A stretch of DNA of 64,000 bases. It comes from Clostridia bacterium (GTDB lineage: Bacteria; Bacillota; Peptococcia; DRI-13; UBA5745). Location: NCBI GenBank assembly GCA_018436095.1, contig JAHDMJ010000009.1, positions 62,001 through 126,000 on the forward strand. Direction: 5' to 3'. Shown here piece after piece: positions 51,810 to 61,139 of this stretch (its first letter is position 1; each line of letters starts with the position of its first letter). Under the pieces are notes generated by a model. It was not told the DNA's origin. It worked only from the letters and a program-made list of their open reading frames with translations, and did no database searches. A program made the translations under genes and the position numbers.

Positions 51810-53480
51810 ATGGCAAAAGCACAAATTCCCCTACAGATCATCCCTTTAGGAGGTCTGGGGGAAATAGGGAAGAACATGACGGTATTCCGTTACGATGACG
51901 AGATGATCGTGGTGGATGCCGGCTTGATGTTTCCCGGCGATGAGATGCTGGGTATCGATATTGTGATACCGGATTTTTCTTATTTATTGGAGAACAAGGA
52001 TCAATTGGTAGGCATCTGTCTTACCCATGGCCATGAAGATCATATTGGGGCTATGCCTTATGTTATGCGGGAGCTGGACGTGCCTGTTTACGGCAGCCGG
52101 CTGACCCTGGGACTACTCCAGGAAAAGCTGAAAGAAAACGGACTGAACAAGGTAAACCTGAATACGGTTAAGCCCCGCAGCATAATCAAACTAGGCAACC
52201 ACTTTCAGATAGAGTTTTTCCGGGTTACCCACAGTATTCCCGGTTGTTTCGGCATGGCCATTACCACGCCGGTGGGCACCGTGGTCCATACGGGAGATTT
52301 CAAGATGGACCAGACGCCGGTGGACGGCGAGGCCATGGATTTTGGCCGCCTGGCGGAGCTGGGCAAACGGGGGGTACTGGTGATGATGTCCGACAGTACC
52401 AATGTAGAAAAACCCGGCTTTACCCGCTCGGAAAAAGAAGTCGGCGTCGTTTTAAAAGAAGTATTTGGCCGCAGTGACGGCAGAATCATTCTGGCTACCT
52501 TCGCCTCCAATGTTCACCGCATTCAACAGGTGGTGGATGCGGCGGTGATGCATAACCGAAAAGTGGCCATCGTAGGCCGCAGCATGATCAACGTGGTAGG
52601 TATTGCCCAGGAGCTTCAGTATTTGAAGATACCGGAAGATACGATTATCGATATCGATGAGATTGGCCGCTATCCCAAAAACCGGGTAGCGGTGGTCTGT
52701 ACCGGCAGCCAGGGTGAGCCTATGTCGGCCTTGACCCGCATGGCCAACGACGACCACAGAAAAGTAGAAATCATGCCCGGCGATACGGTGGTTATTTCCG
52801 CCACTCCCATTCCCGGCAACGAAAAGCTGGTAGGCAAAACCGTCAATCAGCTCTACCGCCTGGGGGCCGAGGTGGTTCACGAATCTGCCGCCGGCGTTCA
52901 TACCTCCGGCCATGGCAGCCAGGAAGAGCTAAAAATGATGCTAAACCTGGTGAAACCCAAGTTTTTTGTGCCGGTTCACGGTGAATACCGTCATTTGGTC
53001 AAGCATGCCCAGTTGGCTAACCGCCTGGGCATTCCCAGCAAAAATATTTTTGTAGGGGAAAACGGCCAGATTATTGAATTCACTAAGGACAAGGGTGCCT
53101 TGGCCAAGAAAGTTACCGCCGGCCAGATCCTGGTGGACGGCCTGGGCGTAGGCGATGTGGGCAATGTGGTGCTTAGGGACAGGAAGCAGCTTTCAGAAGA
53201 CGGCATTCTCATTGTCCTCATGGGCATCGACAAGCGGTCCCACAGCGTCACTGCCGGACCGGACATCGTATCCCGGGGCTTCGTTTACGTGAAGGAGGCC
53301 GACCACCTCATGGAGGAGGTCAGGGAAAAGGTGGTGTCCATCCTCGAAAAATGCGACGAGAAAAACATCAACGATTGGGCCGGGATCAAATCCCAGGTCA
53401 GGGATGGCTTAAGCAAATACGTTTATGACAAAACCCGCCGCCGTCCCATGATTCTGCCTATCATCATGGAAGTCGATTAA
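51810..53480 (+). CDS. rnj: Ribonuclease J
   Basis: Endonuclease and 5'-3' exonuclease of the beta-CASP metallo-beta-lactamase group. The 556 residues include IIPLGGLGEIGKNMTVFRYD, the zinc motif LTHGHEDHIGAMPYV (about residue 72), MMSDSTNVEKPGFTRSE, CTGSQGEPMSALTRMANDDH and the beta-CASP histidines in HTSGHGSQEELKMML and PVHGEYRHL. It may be RNase J1 or J2; as the only copy seen it is named generically. AAGGAGG precedes the ATG. Its stop overlaps the upstream possible start of ftsK. Confidence 0.96.
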   Translation: MAKAQIPLQIIPLGGLGEIGKNMTVFRYDDEMIVVDAGLMFPGDEMLGIDIVIPDFSYLLENKDQLVGICLTHGHEDHIGAMPYVMRELDVPVYGSRLTLGLLQEKLKENGLNKVNLNTVKPRSIIKLGNHFQIEFFRVTHSIPGCFGMAITTPVGTVVHTGDFKMDQTPVDGEAMDFGRLAELGKRGVLVMMSDSTNVEKPGFTRSEKEVGVVLKEVFGRSDGRIILATFASNVHRIQQVVDAAVMHNRKVAIVGRSMINVVGIAQELQYLKIPEDTIIDIDEIGRYPKNRVAVVCTGSQGEPMSALTRMANDDHRKVEIMPGDTVVISATPIPGNEKLVGKTVNQLYRLGAEVVHESAAGVHTSGHGSQEELKMMLNLVKPKFFVPVHGEYRHLVKHAQLANRLGIPSKNIFVGENGQIIEFTKDKGALAKKVTAGQILVDGLGVGDVGNVVLRDRKQLSEDGILIVLMGIDKRSHSVTAGPDIVSRGFVYVKEADHLMEEVREKVVSILEKCDEKNINDWAGIKSQVRDGLSKYVYDKTRRRPMILPIIMEVD

Positions 53481-53500
53481 TGAAAAGAAAGGGGACAGCT

Positions 53501-55987
53501 ATGGCCCGGCCGCGAAAAAAAAGCAAAGCAAAAAAACAACCTGCTATGCGTTCCGAACTTAAGCAAGACTTAGTTGCTATCGCTTTGTTTGCCATAGGCA
53601 TTTTTGTGGCCTTCTGTCTCTGGCAGGTGCCGGCCAGCGGTGAAAAAAATCTCCTGGGCGCTTTAGGTTACGGTGTTTATGGTATCAGCCAGCTTTTATT
53701 CGGACAGGGCAAATGGTTTCTGGCTTTAGCCTTGATCTTTCTGGGCGCCAGCCAATGGCTGAAAGCCACGGAGCCGGGGAAATCCTTGTATCTGGCCTAC
53801 GGCGTTGTTACGGCCGCTAGCTGTGCTATTGCTCATTTGCGGTTGCCGGCAGACCGGCAGGTGCTGGAGGCCGGCCTTGACGGCTTAGGCGGCGGTATCA
53901 TCGGCGGCGCTTTGGTACAAGCCAGCAACCTGCTGGTCGGTATCACCGGCAGCTGGATTTTCTATGTGACCTTAGTCATCGCTTCCCTGCTGGTGATTAC
54001 CGGCAAGACCCTGCGGGAAGTAGTCACAGACGCCGGCAGCAAAGCCAGAGGTATAGCCCAATCCGCCCAAAGCGGATTGACGGTTTTGTCCAGCCGCCGG
54101 GAAGATGAGGACCGCTATCGGGAAAAAAATATCTTGAATAGTTTAAATCTGCCTATCGATACGGAGTTAAGAAGGGATAAAAAGGGTGCCGGAGTTAAAA
54201 AGGCTACACAGAATCCCTTTCATAAAGGGGAGCAGCAGCCGGACCAGGCTCCCGCCGACCAATCCCCTATGGATTCCCTAAGCCAGCGGGGAATTACCCT
54301 GCACTTATATAATGAGCGTCAGGAAGAGGAGGGGGCGGCCCCTGCAAAAACGGCGGAAACAACTCTCGCTGCCGGCGGCCATGCTCCTGTCCAAAATCAG
54401 CAGGCTGCCGGGGCTTTTGCCGGGCCGGTACAAAATGACAAGTCTAAGGCTGCCGGCGAAAAAGCAACAAAAGGGGAAGAGGATTTTAAACCTCAGGCCC
54501 AATTGATCAGCAGCGGCGGCGGCGGAAGCTTTCCGGAAATTCATCGCATCTACCGTCTGCCCAGTATGAACTTGCTGCAATCGGCCCCCAGAGTAAAAAG
54601 CCAGCGGCTTAATAAAGACATTACGGACAACGTGCGTATTTTGGAGGAGACCTTGGCCAGCTTCGGCGTAAAAGCCGTGGTGACCCAAGTCAACCGGGGA
54701 CCCAGTATTACCCGCTTCGAGCTGCAGCCTGCCGCCGGCGTAAAAGTAAGCAAGATTGTTAATTTATCTGACGATATCGCTCTTGCTTTGGCGGCAGCCC
54801 ATATCCGTATAGAAGCGCCCATTCCCGGCAAAGCTGCTATTGGTATTGAAGTTCCCAATGCGGAAAGAGCTTTGGTCAGCCTGCGGGAGATCTTGGAAGA
54901 TCAGGTCTTTAGCCAGTCCAAATCCAAATTGACCTTTGCTTTAGGACGGGATATTGCCGGCGCTCCTATTGTGGCCGATTTGGCCAGAATGCCTCATTTG
55001 CTGATTGCCGGTTCCACCGGTTCCGGCAAAAGCGTTTGCATGAATGCCCTGATCGCCAGCATTCTGTTTTCCGCTACTCCTGATGAAGTAAAGCTGATGA
55101 TGATCGATCCCAAAATGGTGGAGCTGTCCAACTATAACGGCATTCCTCATTTGATTCACCCTGTGGTTACCGACGCCAAAAAAGCGGCCAAAGCCCTGCG
55201 CTGGGCTGTCCATGAGATGGAAAAGCGCTACGACACCTTTGCCAAAGCGGGGGTGAAGGATATTGCCCGTTATAACGCCTGGCTGGCGGAGCAGGAGATG
55301 GAGGACAAGCCTTCTCCCATGCCCCAATTTGTGATTTTAATCGACGAGCTGGCCGATTTAATGCTGGTGGCGCCGGCGGATGTGGAAGACGCTATCTGCC
55401 GCCTGGCCCAGATGGCCCGGGCTGCCGGCATGCATCTGGTGGTAGCTACCCAGCGGCCCAGCGTAGATGTAATCACCGGCATCATCAAGGCCAACATTCC
55501 CTGCCGTATTGCCTTTGCCGTGTCCTCCCAAACGGATTCCCGGGTTATTCTGGATATGGCCGGCGCCGAAAAACTGCTGGGCCGGGGGGATATGCTTTAT
55601 TCCACCTTAGAAAATCCCAAGCCCGTCAGAGTTCAGGGCGTTTACGTCTCCGACAAGGAAATCGAAAGCCTTACTGAGTATATTAAAGCTGCCAATATTC
55701 AGCCGGAGTACAGGGAGGATGTGGTCAGCGGCGAAGAGGAAAGCCGGGAAGAAGAAAATGAAGAATTGGACAGCCTGCTGCCTGAGGCTGCCCGGATTTT
55801 TATTGAGAGCGGACAAGCCTCCATATCTCTTTTGCAACGGCGTCTGCGGATCGGTTATACCCGGGCCGCCAGGATCATCGACCAGATGGAGGAGCAAGGA
55901 ATTGTTGGCGGTTATGAAGGCAGCAAGGCCCGGGCCATCCGTATGACCATGGCCCAATATGAGGAGAGATTCGGCAAAAAAGAGTAA
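53501..55987 (+). CDS. ftsK: DNA translocase FtsK/SpoIIIE
   Basis: ATP-driven motor that moves DNA through the division or sporulation septum. In order: basic N-terminus, four hydrophobic helices (about residues 25-175), a variable linker (about 180-335), the alpha/beta motor with Walker A IAGSTGSGKSVCMNAL (about 505) and Walker B FVILIDELADLM, and a C-terminal gamma winged helix (ASISLLQRRLRIGYTRAARI). ATG 53501 follows AAGGGG; the ATG at 53480 overlapping the rnj stop has no good site. The 828-residue form fits SpoIIIE/FtsK of Clostridia. Confidence 0.95.
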   Translation: MARPRKKSKAKKQPAMRSELKQDLVAIALFAIGIFVAFCLWQVPASGEKNLLGALGYGVYGISQLLFGQGKWFLALALIFLGASQWLKATEPGKSLYLAYGVVTAASCAIAHLRLPADRQVLEAGLDGLGGGIIGGALVQASNLLVGITGSWIFYVTLVIASLLVITGKTLREVVTDAGSKARGIAQSAQSGLTVLSSRREDEDRYREKNILNSLNLPIDTELRRDKKGAGVKKATQNPFHKGEQQPDQAPADQSPMDSLSQRGITLHLYNERQEEEGAAPAKTAETTLAAGGHAPVQNQQAAGAFAGPVQNDKSKAAGEKATKGEEDFKPQAQLISSGGGGSFPEIHRIYRLPSMNLLQSAPRVKSQRLNKDITDNVRILEETLASFGVKAVVTQVNRGPSITRFELQPAAGVKVSKIVNLSDDIALALAAAHIRIEAPIPGKAAIGIEVPNAERALVSLREILEDQVFSQSKSKLTFALGRDIAGAPIVADLARMPHLLIAGSTGSGKSVCMNALIASILFSATPDEVKLMMIDPKMVELSNYNGIPHLIHPVVTDAKKAAKALRWAVHEMEKRYDTFAKAGVKDIARYNAWLAEQEMEDKPSPMPQFVILIDELADLMLVAPADVEDAICRLAQMARAAGMHLVVATQRPSVDVITGIIKANIPCRIAFAVSSQTDSRVILDMAGAEKLLGRGDMLYSTLENPKPVRVQGVYVSDKEIESLTEYIKAANIQPEYREDVVSGEEESREEENEELDSLLPEAARIFIESGQASISLLQRRLRIGYTRAARIIDQMEEQGIVGGYEGSKARAIRMTMAQYEERFGKKE

Positions 55988-56063
55988 TATTCCCCATAGG
56001 CAATTGGATAAAAATTTGATATAATAAATTAATAGGTAATAATATGAGCCGGAGGATCGATAA

Positions 56064-56858
56064 ATGGAAGGTGTCGGGGGGATCCTGCGGGAGGCTCGGG
56101 AAAGAAAAGGAGCCACCTTAGATCAAATTGAAGAGACCACCAAGATCAAAAAGCGCTACTTATTAGCATTGGAGCATGAGGAATGGGACCGCATGCCAGG
56201 CAAGGTATATGCTAAAGGCTTTTTACGCACTTATGCACGATACCTTGGCTTGGATGAGCATGCTTTAGGCGATATGTACGAACTATCCGTCAGGGAAACC
56301 GCTAAAGCCCAGGCAAACGCCGGCACGGCCCCAGCCGTTGCCCCGGAGGCGCCAAGGCGGCGGCGGGAAGTAGACCTGCAAAACAAGCCAAAACGAAAAT
56401 TGGTTTTGATCCTTTGTGTAGCTTCCGCCGTTGTCCTGTATTTTGCCCAATGGGCCTACAAGGCTTACTATTTAGCGGATCATGGTGATAAAGAGCCTAC
56501 CCCCCCGGCCATTATCCTGCCCCAGCCTGATCCTCTGCCCACGGAGCCCGTGGTGGAGACGGAACCCGTTATTCTTACCTCCTTTACGCTCAAGATGGTT
56601 GCCGCAGAAAATTGCTGGTTCAGGCTTAAAAACCAGGGCCAGCAGGTTCATGAGGGCACTATCCGGACAGGAGAGACTCTGGAGTTCCCCGAACTTCAGG
56701 AAATCGAGCTCAGAATGGGCAATGCCGGCGGCGTCACCATCAGCTTAAATGATTTGGAATTGCCGCCTTTAGGCAGGTCCGGCCAGACCATGACAAAATT
56801 TTATTCGATCAGAGACGGTATCATGTATGACGATGAAACCGGCGAAGCTGTTTCTTAA
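56064..56858 (+). CDS. RodZ-like cell-shape protein with HTH and membrane anchor (YmfM)
   Basis: A 264-residue protein: cytoplasmic helix-turn-helix (ILREARERKGATLDQIEETT, about residues 7-75), basic linker (RRRREVDLQNKPKRK), one membrane helix (LVLILCVASAVVLYFAQWAY, about 113-132), Pro/Glu-rich stretch and a C-terminal extracellular DUF4115-type domain. RodZ links MreB filaments to the elongation machinery. The place upstream of pgsA and recA matches Bacillus ymfM. Confidence 0.9.
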   Translation: MEGVGGILREARERKGATLDQIEETTKIKKRYLLALEHEEWDRMPGKVYAKGFLRTYARYLGLDEHALGDMYELSVRETAKAQANAGTAPAVAPEAPRRRREVDLQNKPKRKLVLILCVASAVVLYFAQWAYKAYYLADHGDKEPTPPAIILPQPDPLPTEPVVETEPVILTSFTLKMVAAENCWFRLKNQGQQVHEGTIRTGETLEFPELQEIELRMGNAGGVTISLNDLELPPLGRSGQTMTKFYSIRDGIMYDDETGEAVS

Positions 56859-56935
56859 GGATGCGCCGGATAATAAAATGTGATCATTTCACCCTGCGAA
56901 TTTCGCCGATGAAAGGGCAAGTGAAATCCCATTCA

Positions 56936-56973
56936 TAAAAAGGAGGTCCTGCCGGCGTACCGGCTTATTTACG
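56936..56973 (+). promoter_or_regulatory. Ribosome binding site separated from the rimO start by a hairpin
   Basis: A strong AAAAAGGAGG lies 28 bases before the rimO ATG, with no start codon between in frame. The gap contains GCCGG (56951-56955), loop CGTA, CCGGC (56960-56964). Folding this stem would bring the binding site to a normal distance, a possible structure-dependent initiation. Confidence 0.5.
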
Positions 56974-58344
56974 ATGAAAAAAACCTTACTTCATTTAATG
57001 ACCTTGGGCTGCCCCAAAAACCAGGTCGATAGCCGCCAAATCCAAGGGATGTTGCTTGAAAAGGGATATGTTTTCACCAACTCGCCGCAGGAAGCAGAGA
57101 TCATTCTCCTTAATACCTGCGGCTTTGTTGATGATGCAAAAGAAGAATCCATTCAAGCCATATTGGATTTATCCCGCTGGAAAAAGAAAGGCCGCTGCCG
57201 TTATTTAATCGTTTTAGGTTGTCTGGTCCAAAAATACGGCGATGAGCTGGCAGAAGCTTTACCGGAAGTGGATCTCTTTTTAGGGGTTACGGATTGGGTT
57301 AAGCTGCAGGTGCATTTGGATGCTTTAGCCTCCACATTAGGCGGAAAGCGGGGGGGTCAAAGGCTGCAAATCGGCGCTCCCGACCAGCATTTATTCTCTA
57401 ATGAATGGGCTGTGCAATCGGCAGAGGAGCCTTGCGATTACGTCAAGATTGCCGAAGGCTGCGATCACCATTGTACTTTTTGCGTGATTCCTCAAATCAG
57501 AGGGGGGTACCGCAGCCGGCCCTTAAACTCCATAAAGGAAGAAGTTGCCGCCCGGGTAGCCAAAGGCCTGCGGGAAGCGGTATTGGTTGCCCAGGATACG
57601 GGGGCTTACGGCAGGGATCTGACGCCGGCGGCCAGCCTGGCAGAGCTTTTGCAGGAGCTTTGCGCCATCCAGGGCTTAGAGAGGGTACGCATCATGTATT
57701 GCTACCCCGAAGGGGTGGATGAAGCCCTCCTTGAGGCCATGAAGCATCCCAAGGTCTGTCCCTATTTGGATATGCCCATCCAGCATGTGGATGATACTGT
57801 GCTGCGGACTATGGCCCGGCCTATCAGCAGCAGCCGGCTGAAAGACGTTATCACGTCCTTGCGCCGTCATATTCCCGATATTGTCATCCGCACCACCTTG
57901 ATGGTGGGCTTTCCCGGCGAGACGGAAAAGGCTTTCCAAGCACTGCTGGAGTTTTTGGAAGAATTCCATTTAGAACGGGTAGGTTTCTTTGCTTTTTCTC
58001 CTCAACCCGGTACGCCGGCGGAAAAGCTGCCTAACCAGATTGCCGAGGCAGAAAAGGAAAGGCGTCTGGAGTTGGCTCAGGAAAAGCAAAGCCAGGTTTT
58101 AGAGCAATGGCACGATTCTCTGGTAGGAAAGGTCCTGTCTGTTTTTATTGACGAAAGAGACCGGGATAAGGCTGATTTATACCATTACGAGGGCCGTACT
58201 TGCTGGGACGCCCCGGAAATCGACGGTTTGGTTACCTTCAGCAGCAAAGAGCTCTTGAGCCCCGGCCAGTTGGTTGACGTTAGAATCACTCATAGCAGGG
58301 ATTATATATTATCGGGAGAGATAGCCAATGAACCTAGCCAATAA
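56974..58344 (+). CDS. rimO: Ribosomal protein S12 methylthiotransferase RimO
   Basis: Radical-SAM enzyme that methylthiolates the conserved Asp of ribosomal protein S12. The N-terminal UPF0004 domain holds three cluster cysteines (TLGCPKNQVDS, LNTCGFVDDA, VLGCLVQKYG); the radical-SAM motif CxxxCxxC is in EGCDHHCTFCVIPQIRG; the TRAM domain forms the C-terminus. MGCPKN-type N-terminus and RSRPL distinguish it from MiaB. At 456 residues it is full length. It overlaps pgsA by 17 bases. Confidence 0.94.
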   Translation: MKKTLLHLMTLGCPKNQVDSRQIQGMLLEKGYVFTNSPQEAEIILLNTCGFVDDAKEESIQAILDLSRWKKKGRCRYLIVLGCLVQKYGDELAEALPEVDLFLGVTDWVKLQVHLDALASTLGGKRGGQRLQIGAPDQHLFSNEWAVQSAEEPCDYVKIAEGCDHHCTFCVIPQIRGGYRSRPLNSIKEEVAARVAKGLREAVLVAQDTGAYGRDLTPAASLAELLQELCAIQGLERVRIMYCYPEGVDEALLEAMKHPKVCPYLDMPIQHVDDTVLRTMARPISSSRLKDVITSLRRHIPDIVIRTTLMVGFPGETEKAFQALLEFLEEFHLERVGFFAFSPQPGTPAEKLPNQIAEAEKERRLELAQEKQSQVLEQWHDSLVGKVLSVFIDERDRDKADLYHYEGRTCWDAPEIDGLVTFSSKELLSPGQLVDVRITHSRDYILSGEIANEPSQ

Positions 58345-58867
58345 ATTAACATTGCTGCGGATTATCCTGATTCCTCTATTTATGGTTTTTGCCCTTGCGG
58401 ATTTCTCCCATAGTGACTTTTGGGCTGCTCTGCTTTTTATTCTGGCGGCCAGCACCGATGGTCTGGACGGTTATATTGCCAGAAAGCGCAAGGAAATAAC
58501 GAACTTAGGCAAGCTGCTGGACCCGCTGGCCGATAAGATGCTGGTTACCGCCGCATTGATCACTTTAGTGGAAATCGGCAGAATTCCTTCCTGGATATCT
58601 ATTGTGATTATCGGCCGGGAATTTTTGGTTACCGGTTTAAGAGGCGTATCGGCGGCGGAAGGTATTGTTATAGCTGCCAGTAAATTGGGCAAACTAAAGA
58701 CAGTCATCCAAATCGTAGCCCTTTCCGCCCTTTTGCTGGAAAACTATCTGACGCCTTTTATCGGTTTTTCTCTCGGTACCTGGCTGCTTTATCTGGCTCT
58801 TATTTTTACCGTCTATTCCGGCTACGATTATGTGGTGAAAACTTTCCAGAAAATCAAGATGATGTAA
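58328..58867 (+). CDS. pgsA: CDP-diacylglycerol-glycerol-3-phosphate 3-phosphatidyltransferase
   Basis: Membrane enzyme making phosphatidylglycerol phosphate from the CDP-diacylglycerol supplied by CdsA. The 179-residue protein has four or five hydrophobic helices and the CDP-alcohol phosphotransferase signature STDGLDGYIARKRKEITNLG, with the following KLLDPLADKML completing the DG...AR...G...D...D pattern. Its ATG lies inside the end of rimO after GGGAG. pncC follows after 12 bases, as cinA does in Bacillus. Confidence 0.95.
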   Translation: MNLANKLTLLRIILIPLFMVFALADFSHSDFWAALLFILAASTDGLDGYIARKRKEITNLGKLLDPLADKMLVTAALITLVEIGRIPSWISIVIIGREFLVTGLRGVSAAEGIVIAASKLGKLKTVIQIVALSALLLENYLTPFIGFSLGTWLLYLALIFTVYSGYDYVVKTFQKIKMM

Positions 58868-58879
58868 GGAGCCGGATTT

Positions 58880-59395
58880 ATGGACCAGCAATATCCTTCT
58901 CAATCCTGTCAACTGAACCGGGATCTTGAGGAGCTGGCAGCTCTGGCCACGGCAAAGGGCTTGACTGTCGTCACCGCCGAATCCTGTACCGGCGGACTGA
59001 TCGGCGGCTGTATCACCAGCTTGCCGGGATCCTCCGTTTATTATAAAGGCGGTATTATATCTTATGCCAACGCCATCAAGGAAAAATTATTGGGTGTAGA
59101 CGGCAAGATCCTTGCTGCGGCAGGAGCCGTAAGTCCCCAGGTGGCGGCAGCCATGGCGGCGGGGGCCGCCAAGACCTTGGAAGGCGATCTGGCCATTGCC
59201 GTTACCGGCATAGCCGGTCCCCAGGCCGACGGCACAGAAAAGCCCGTAGGCTTAGTATATATCGGTATTTTTTATCAAGGGCAAGAAAAGGTTTTCCCCT
59301 TTCAGTTTTCCGGCGGCCGGCAGGCTATCCGGCACCAGACTGCAGAAGCGGCAATAGCCCTGGCCCTTAAAGTATTACAAGGAAACTGGCAATAA
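58880..59395 (+). CDS. pncC: Nicotinamide-nucleotide amidohydrolase (CinA C-terminal domain only)
   Basis: Deamidates NMN to nicotinate mononucleotide, recycling pyridine nucleotide. The 171 residues correspond to the CinA C-terminal domain: TVVTAESCTGGLIGGCITSL, GGIISYANAIKEKLLGV, and AVTGIAGPQADGTEKPVGLV. The N-terminal molybdopterin-binding-like COG1058 domain found in two-domain CinA of Bacillus is absent. The gene occupies the usual cinA place before recA, though a DEAD-box helicase is inserted between them here. Confidence 0.93.
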   Translation: MDQQYPSQSCQLNRDLEELAALATAKGLTVVTAESCTGGLIGGCITSLPGSSVYYKGGIISYANAIKEKLLGVDGKILAAAGAVSPQVAAAMAAGAAKTLEGDLAIAVTGIAGPQADGTEKPVGLVYIGIFYQGQEKVFPFQFSGGRQAIRHQTAEAAIALALKVLQGNWQ

Positions 59396-59410
59396 AGAAA
59401 GGAGCATATT

Positions 59411-61003
59411 TTGGTTAATTCATTTTTCGGCGAACTTCAGATAGATCGCAAAATCGTCAACGCCCTGGAGGAAATGGGCTTTGAAGAACCTACGCCTATT
59501 CAGGCTCAGGCAGTGCCCTTGGTTACCCAAGGCCATGACTTGATCGGACAGGCTCAAACCGGTACAGGCAAAACGGCAGCCTTCGGTATTCCCATTGTAG
59601 AAAAGGTGGAGGCTTCCGTAAACAAGATCCAGGCTTTTATCCTGACGCCCACCAGAGAGCTGGCTATTCAGGTGGCCGGGGAGATAGCCAAGATCAGCAA
59701 ATTTAAGCATATTCGGGTGCTGCCGGTTTACGGCGGCCAGCCCATTGACCGGCAGATCCGCTCGCTGAGAAGCGGCGTCCATATCGTCATCGGTACTCCC
59801 GGCCGTATTTTGGATCATCTGGACCGCAAGACTTTGCGTCTGGACCACGTAAAAGTCATGGTTATTGATGAGGCCGACGAGATGCTGGATATGGGCTTTG
59901 TCGATGATATTGAAGCAATTATGGATCAGGCTCCCGAAGGCCGGCAAACCCTGCTTTTTTCGGCTACCATGCCTGATCCTATACGGCGTTTGGCCAATAA
60001 ATATTTAAAAGACCCCAAGTTTGTCAGCGTCAACAAGGAAACCGTTACCGTACCCAAAATTCAGCAGCGTTATTATGAGGTTAATCCTTCCAATAAGATC
60101 GAAACCCTCTGCCGCATACTGGATTGTGAGAACTACGACGGCGTCATTGTATTTTGCCGGACCAAAAGAGGGGTGGATGACCTGTCCTCGGCCCTGCAAT
60201 CCCGGGGCTATGAAGCCGAAGGCCTCCATGGGGACTTGACTCAGGCCCAGCGGGATAAAACCATGAAAAGCGTCCGCAGCGGCGATACGGATATTCTGAT
60301 TGCTACGGACGTGGCAGCCCGGGGTATTGACATTGACCGGATCAGTCACGTCATCAACTACGATATTCCTTTAGACCCGGAGTCTTACGTTCACCGCATC
60401 GGCAGAACCGGCCGGGCCGGCCGGGAAGGGGTGGCCATCACCCTTATTGTGCCCCAGGAATACCGGCATTTGCGGCTGATTGAGAAGCTGATCCGCAGCC
60501 GGATCACCCGTTCTTTGCCCCCTACGTTCAAAGAGATGCTGGATCTTCAGAAACGGGCGGTCCGGGAGAACGTAGAAAACATTTTGCAGGAAGAAAACCT
60601 GGAGCCTTACCGGGAAATTGCGGCGGAGCTCACCGAATACTTCGATAAAGAAGATGCTCTGGCAGCCTTAGTGCGTTATACCTTTAACCTGAGAGGCATC
60701 GATCTCATGGATAAGGAACAAGAGAAAGAACGGGCGGATTTCGGCAATACCGGCGCCAAAAACGGTATGGTCAGGCTTTTTATGACCATAGGACGGCAGC
60801 AAAACATCAAGCCCGGCGATTTGGCCAAGCTGATCAGCCAGGAGGTGGATATGCCCGCCCATTTGGTAAAAGGCATCAATATCTATGATAAGTTTACTTT
60901 TGTAGAAGTGCCGGAAGAGTTTGCCCACCGGGTAATTCATATTATGGACCGCATGCATATCAACGGCTGGCGGGTGGCGGTGCAGACGGCCAGAGCCCGT
61001 TAA
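59411..61003 (+). CDS. DEAD-box ATP-dependent RNA helicase
   Basis: A 530-residue helicase starting at TTG seven bases after AAAGGAG. It carries the Q motif (FEEPTPIQAQAVPL), motif I AQTGTGKT, PTRELAIQ, motif II VIDEADEMLDMGF, SAT, and motif VI HRIGRTGRAGREG. After the helicase core (about 1-370) a connecting region leads to a DbpA-type RNA-binding domain (about 445-525; VRLFMTIGRQQNIKPGDLAK). This resembles the CshA/DeaD group, which works in cold response, ribosome assembly and RNA decay with PNPase and RNases J and Y, all encoded here. Confidence 0.93.
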   Translation: MVNSFFGELQIDRKIVNALEEMGFEEPTPIQAQAVPLVTQGHDLIGQAQTGTGKTAAFGIPIVEKVEASVNKIQAFILTPTRELAIQVAGEIAKISKFKHIRVLPVYGGQPIDRQIRSLRSGVHIVIGTPGRILDHLDRKTLRLDHVKVMVIDEADEMLDMGFVDDIEAIMDQAPEGRQTLLFSATMPDPIRRLANKYLKDPKFVSVNKETVTVPKIQQRYYEVNPSNKIETLCRILDCENYDGVIVFCRTKRGVDDLSSALQSRGYEAEGLHGDLTQAQRDKTMKSVRSGDTDILIATDVAARGIDIDRISHVINYDIPLDPESYVHRIGRTGRAGREGVAITLIVPQEYRHLRLIEKLIRSRITRSLPPTFKEMLDLQKRAVRENVENILQEENLEPYREIAAELTEYFDKEDALAALVRYTFNLRGIDLMDKEQEKERADFGNTGAKNGMVRLFMTIGRQQNIKPGDLAKLISQEVDMPAHLVKGINIYDKFTFVEVPEEFAHRVIHIMDRMHINGWRVAVQTARAR

Positions 61004-61048
61004 GTCAAATCTCGAAATTTGCCGTAAATTCTTGAAAATACAGGAGAA

Positions 61049-61078
61049 CTGCCCCAAAAACAAAAGTGGGGCAGCCTC
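61049..61078 (+). terminator. Hairpin terminator after the helicase gene
   Basis: CTGCCCC (61049-61055) and GGGGCAG (61068-61074), followed by a weak T-containing tail. Confidence 0.65.
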
Positions 61079-61108
61079 TTGACAAGAATTGTAAGAATAT
61101 GGTATTTT
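61079..61108 (+). promoter_or_regulatory. recA promoter
   Basis: TTGACA (61079-61084), 18-base spacer, TATTTT (61103-61108). No Firmicute LexA box (CGAAC-N4-GTTCG type) is visible between 61000 and 61140, so SOS control is not evident. Confidence 0.7.
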
Positions 61109-61139
61109 AGTGATGAGTAAACCGGAAGGATGAGATAGG

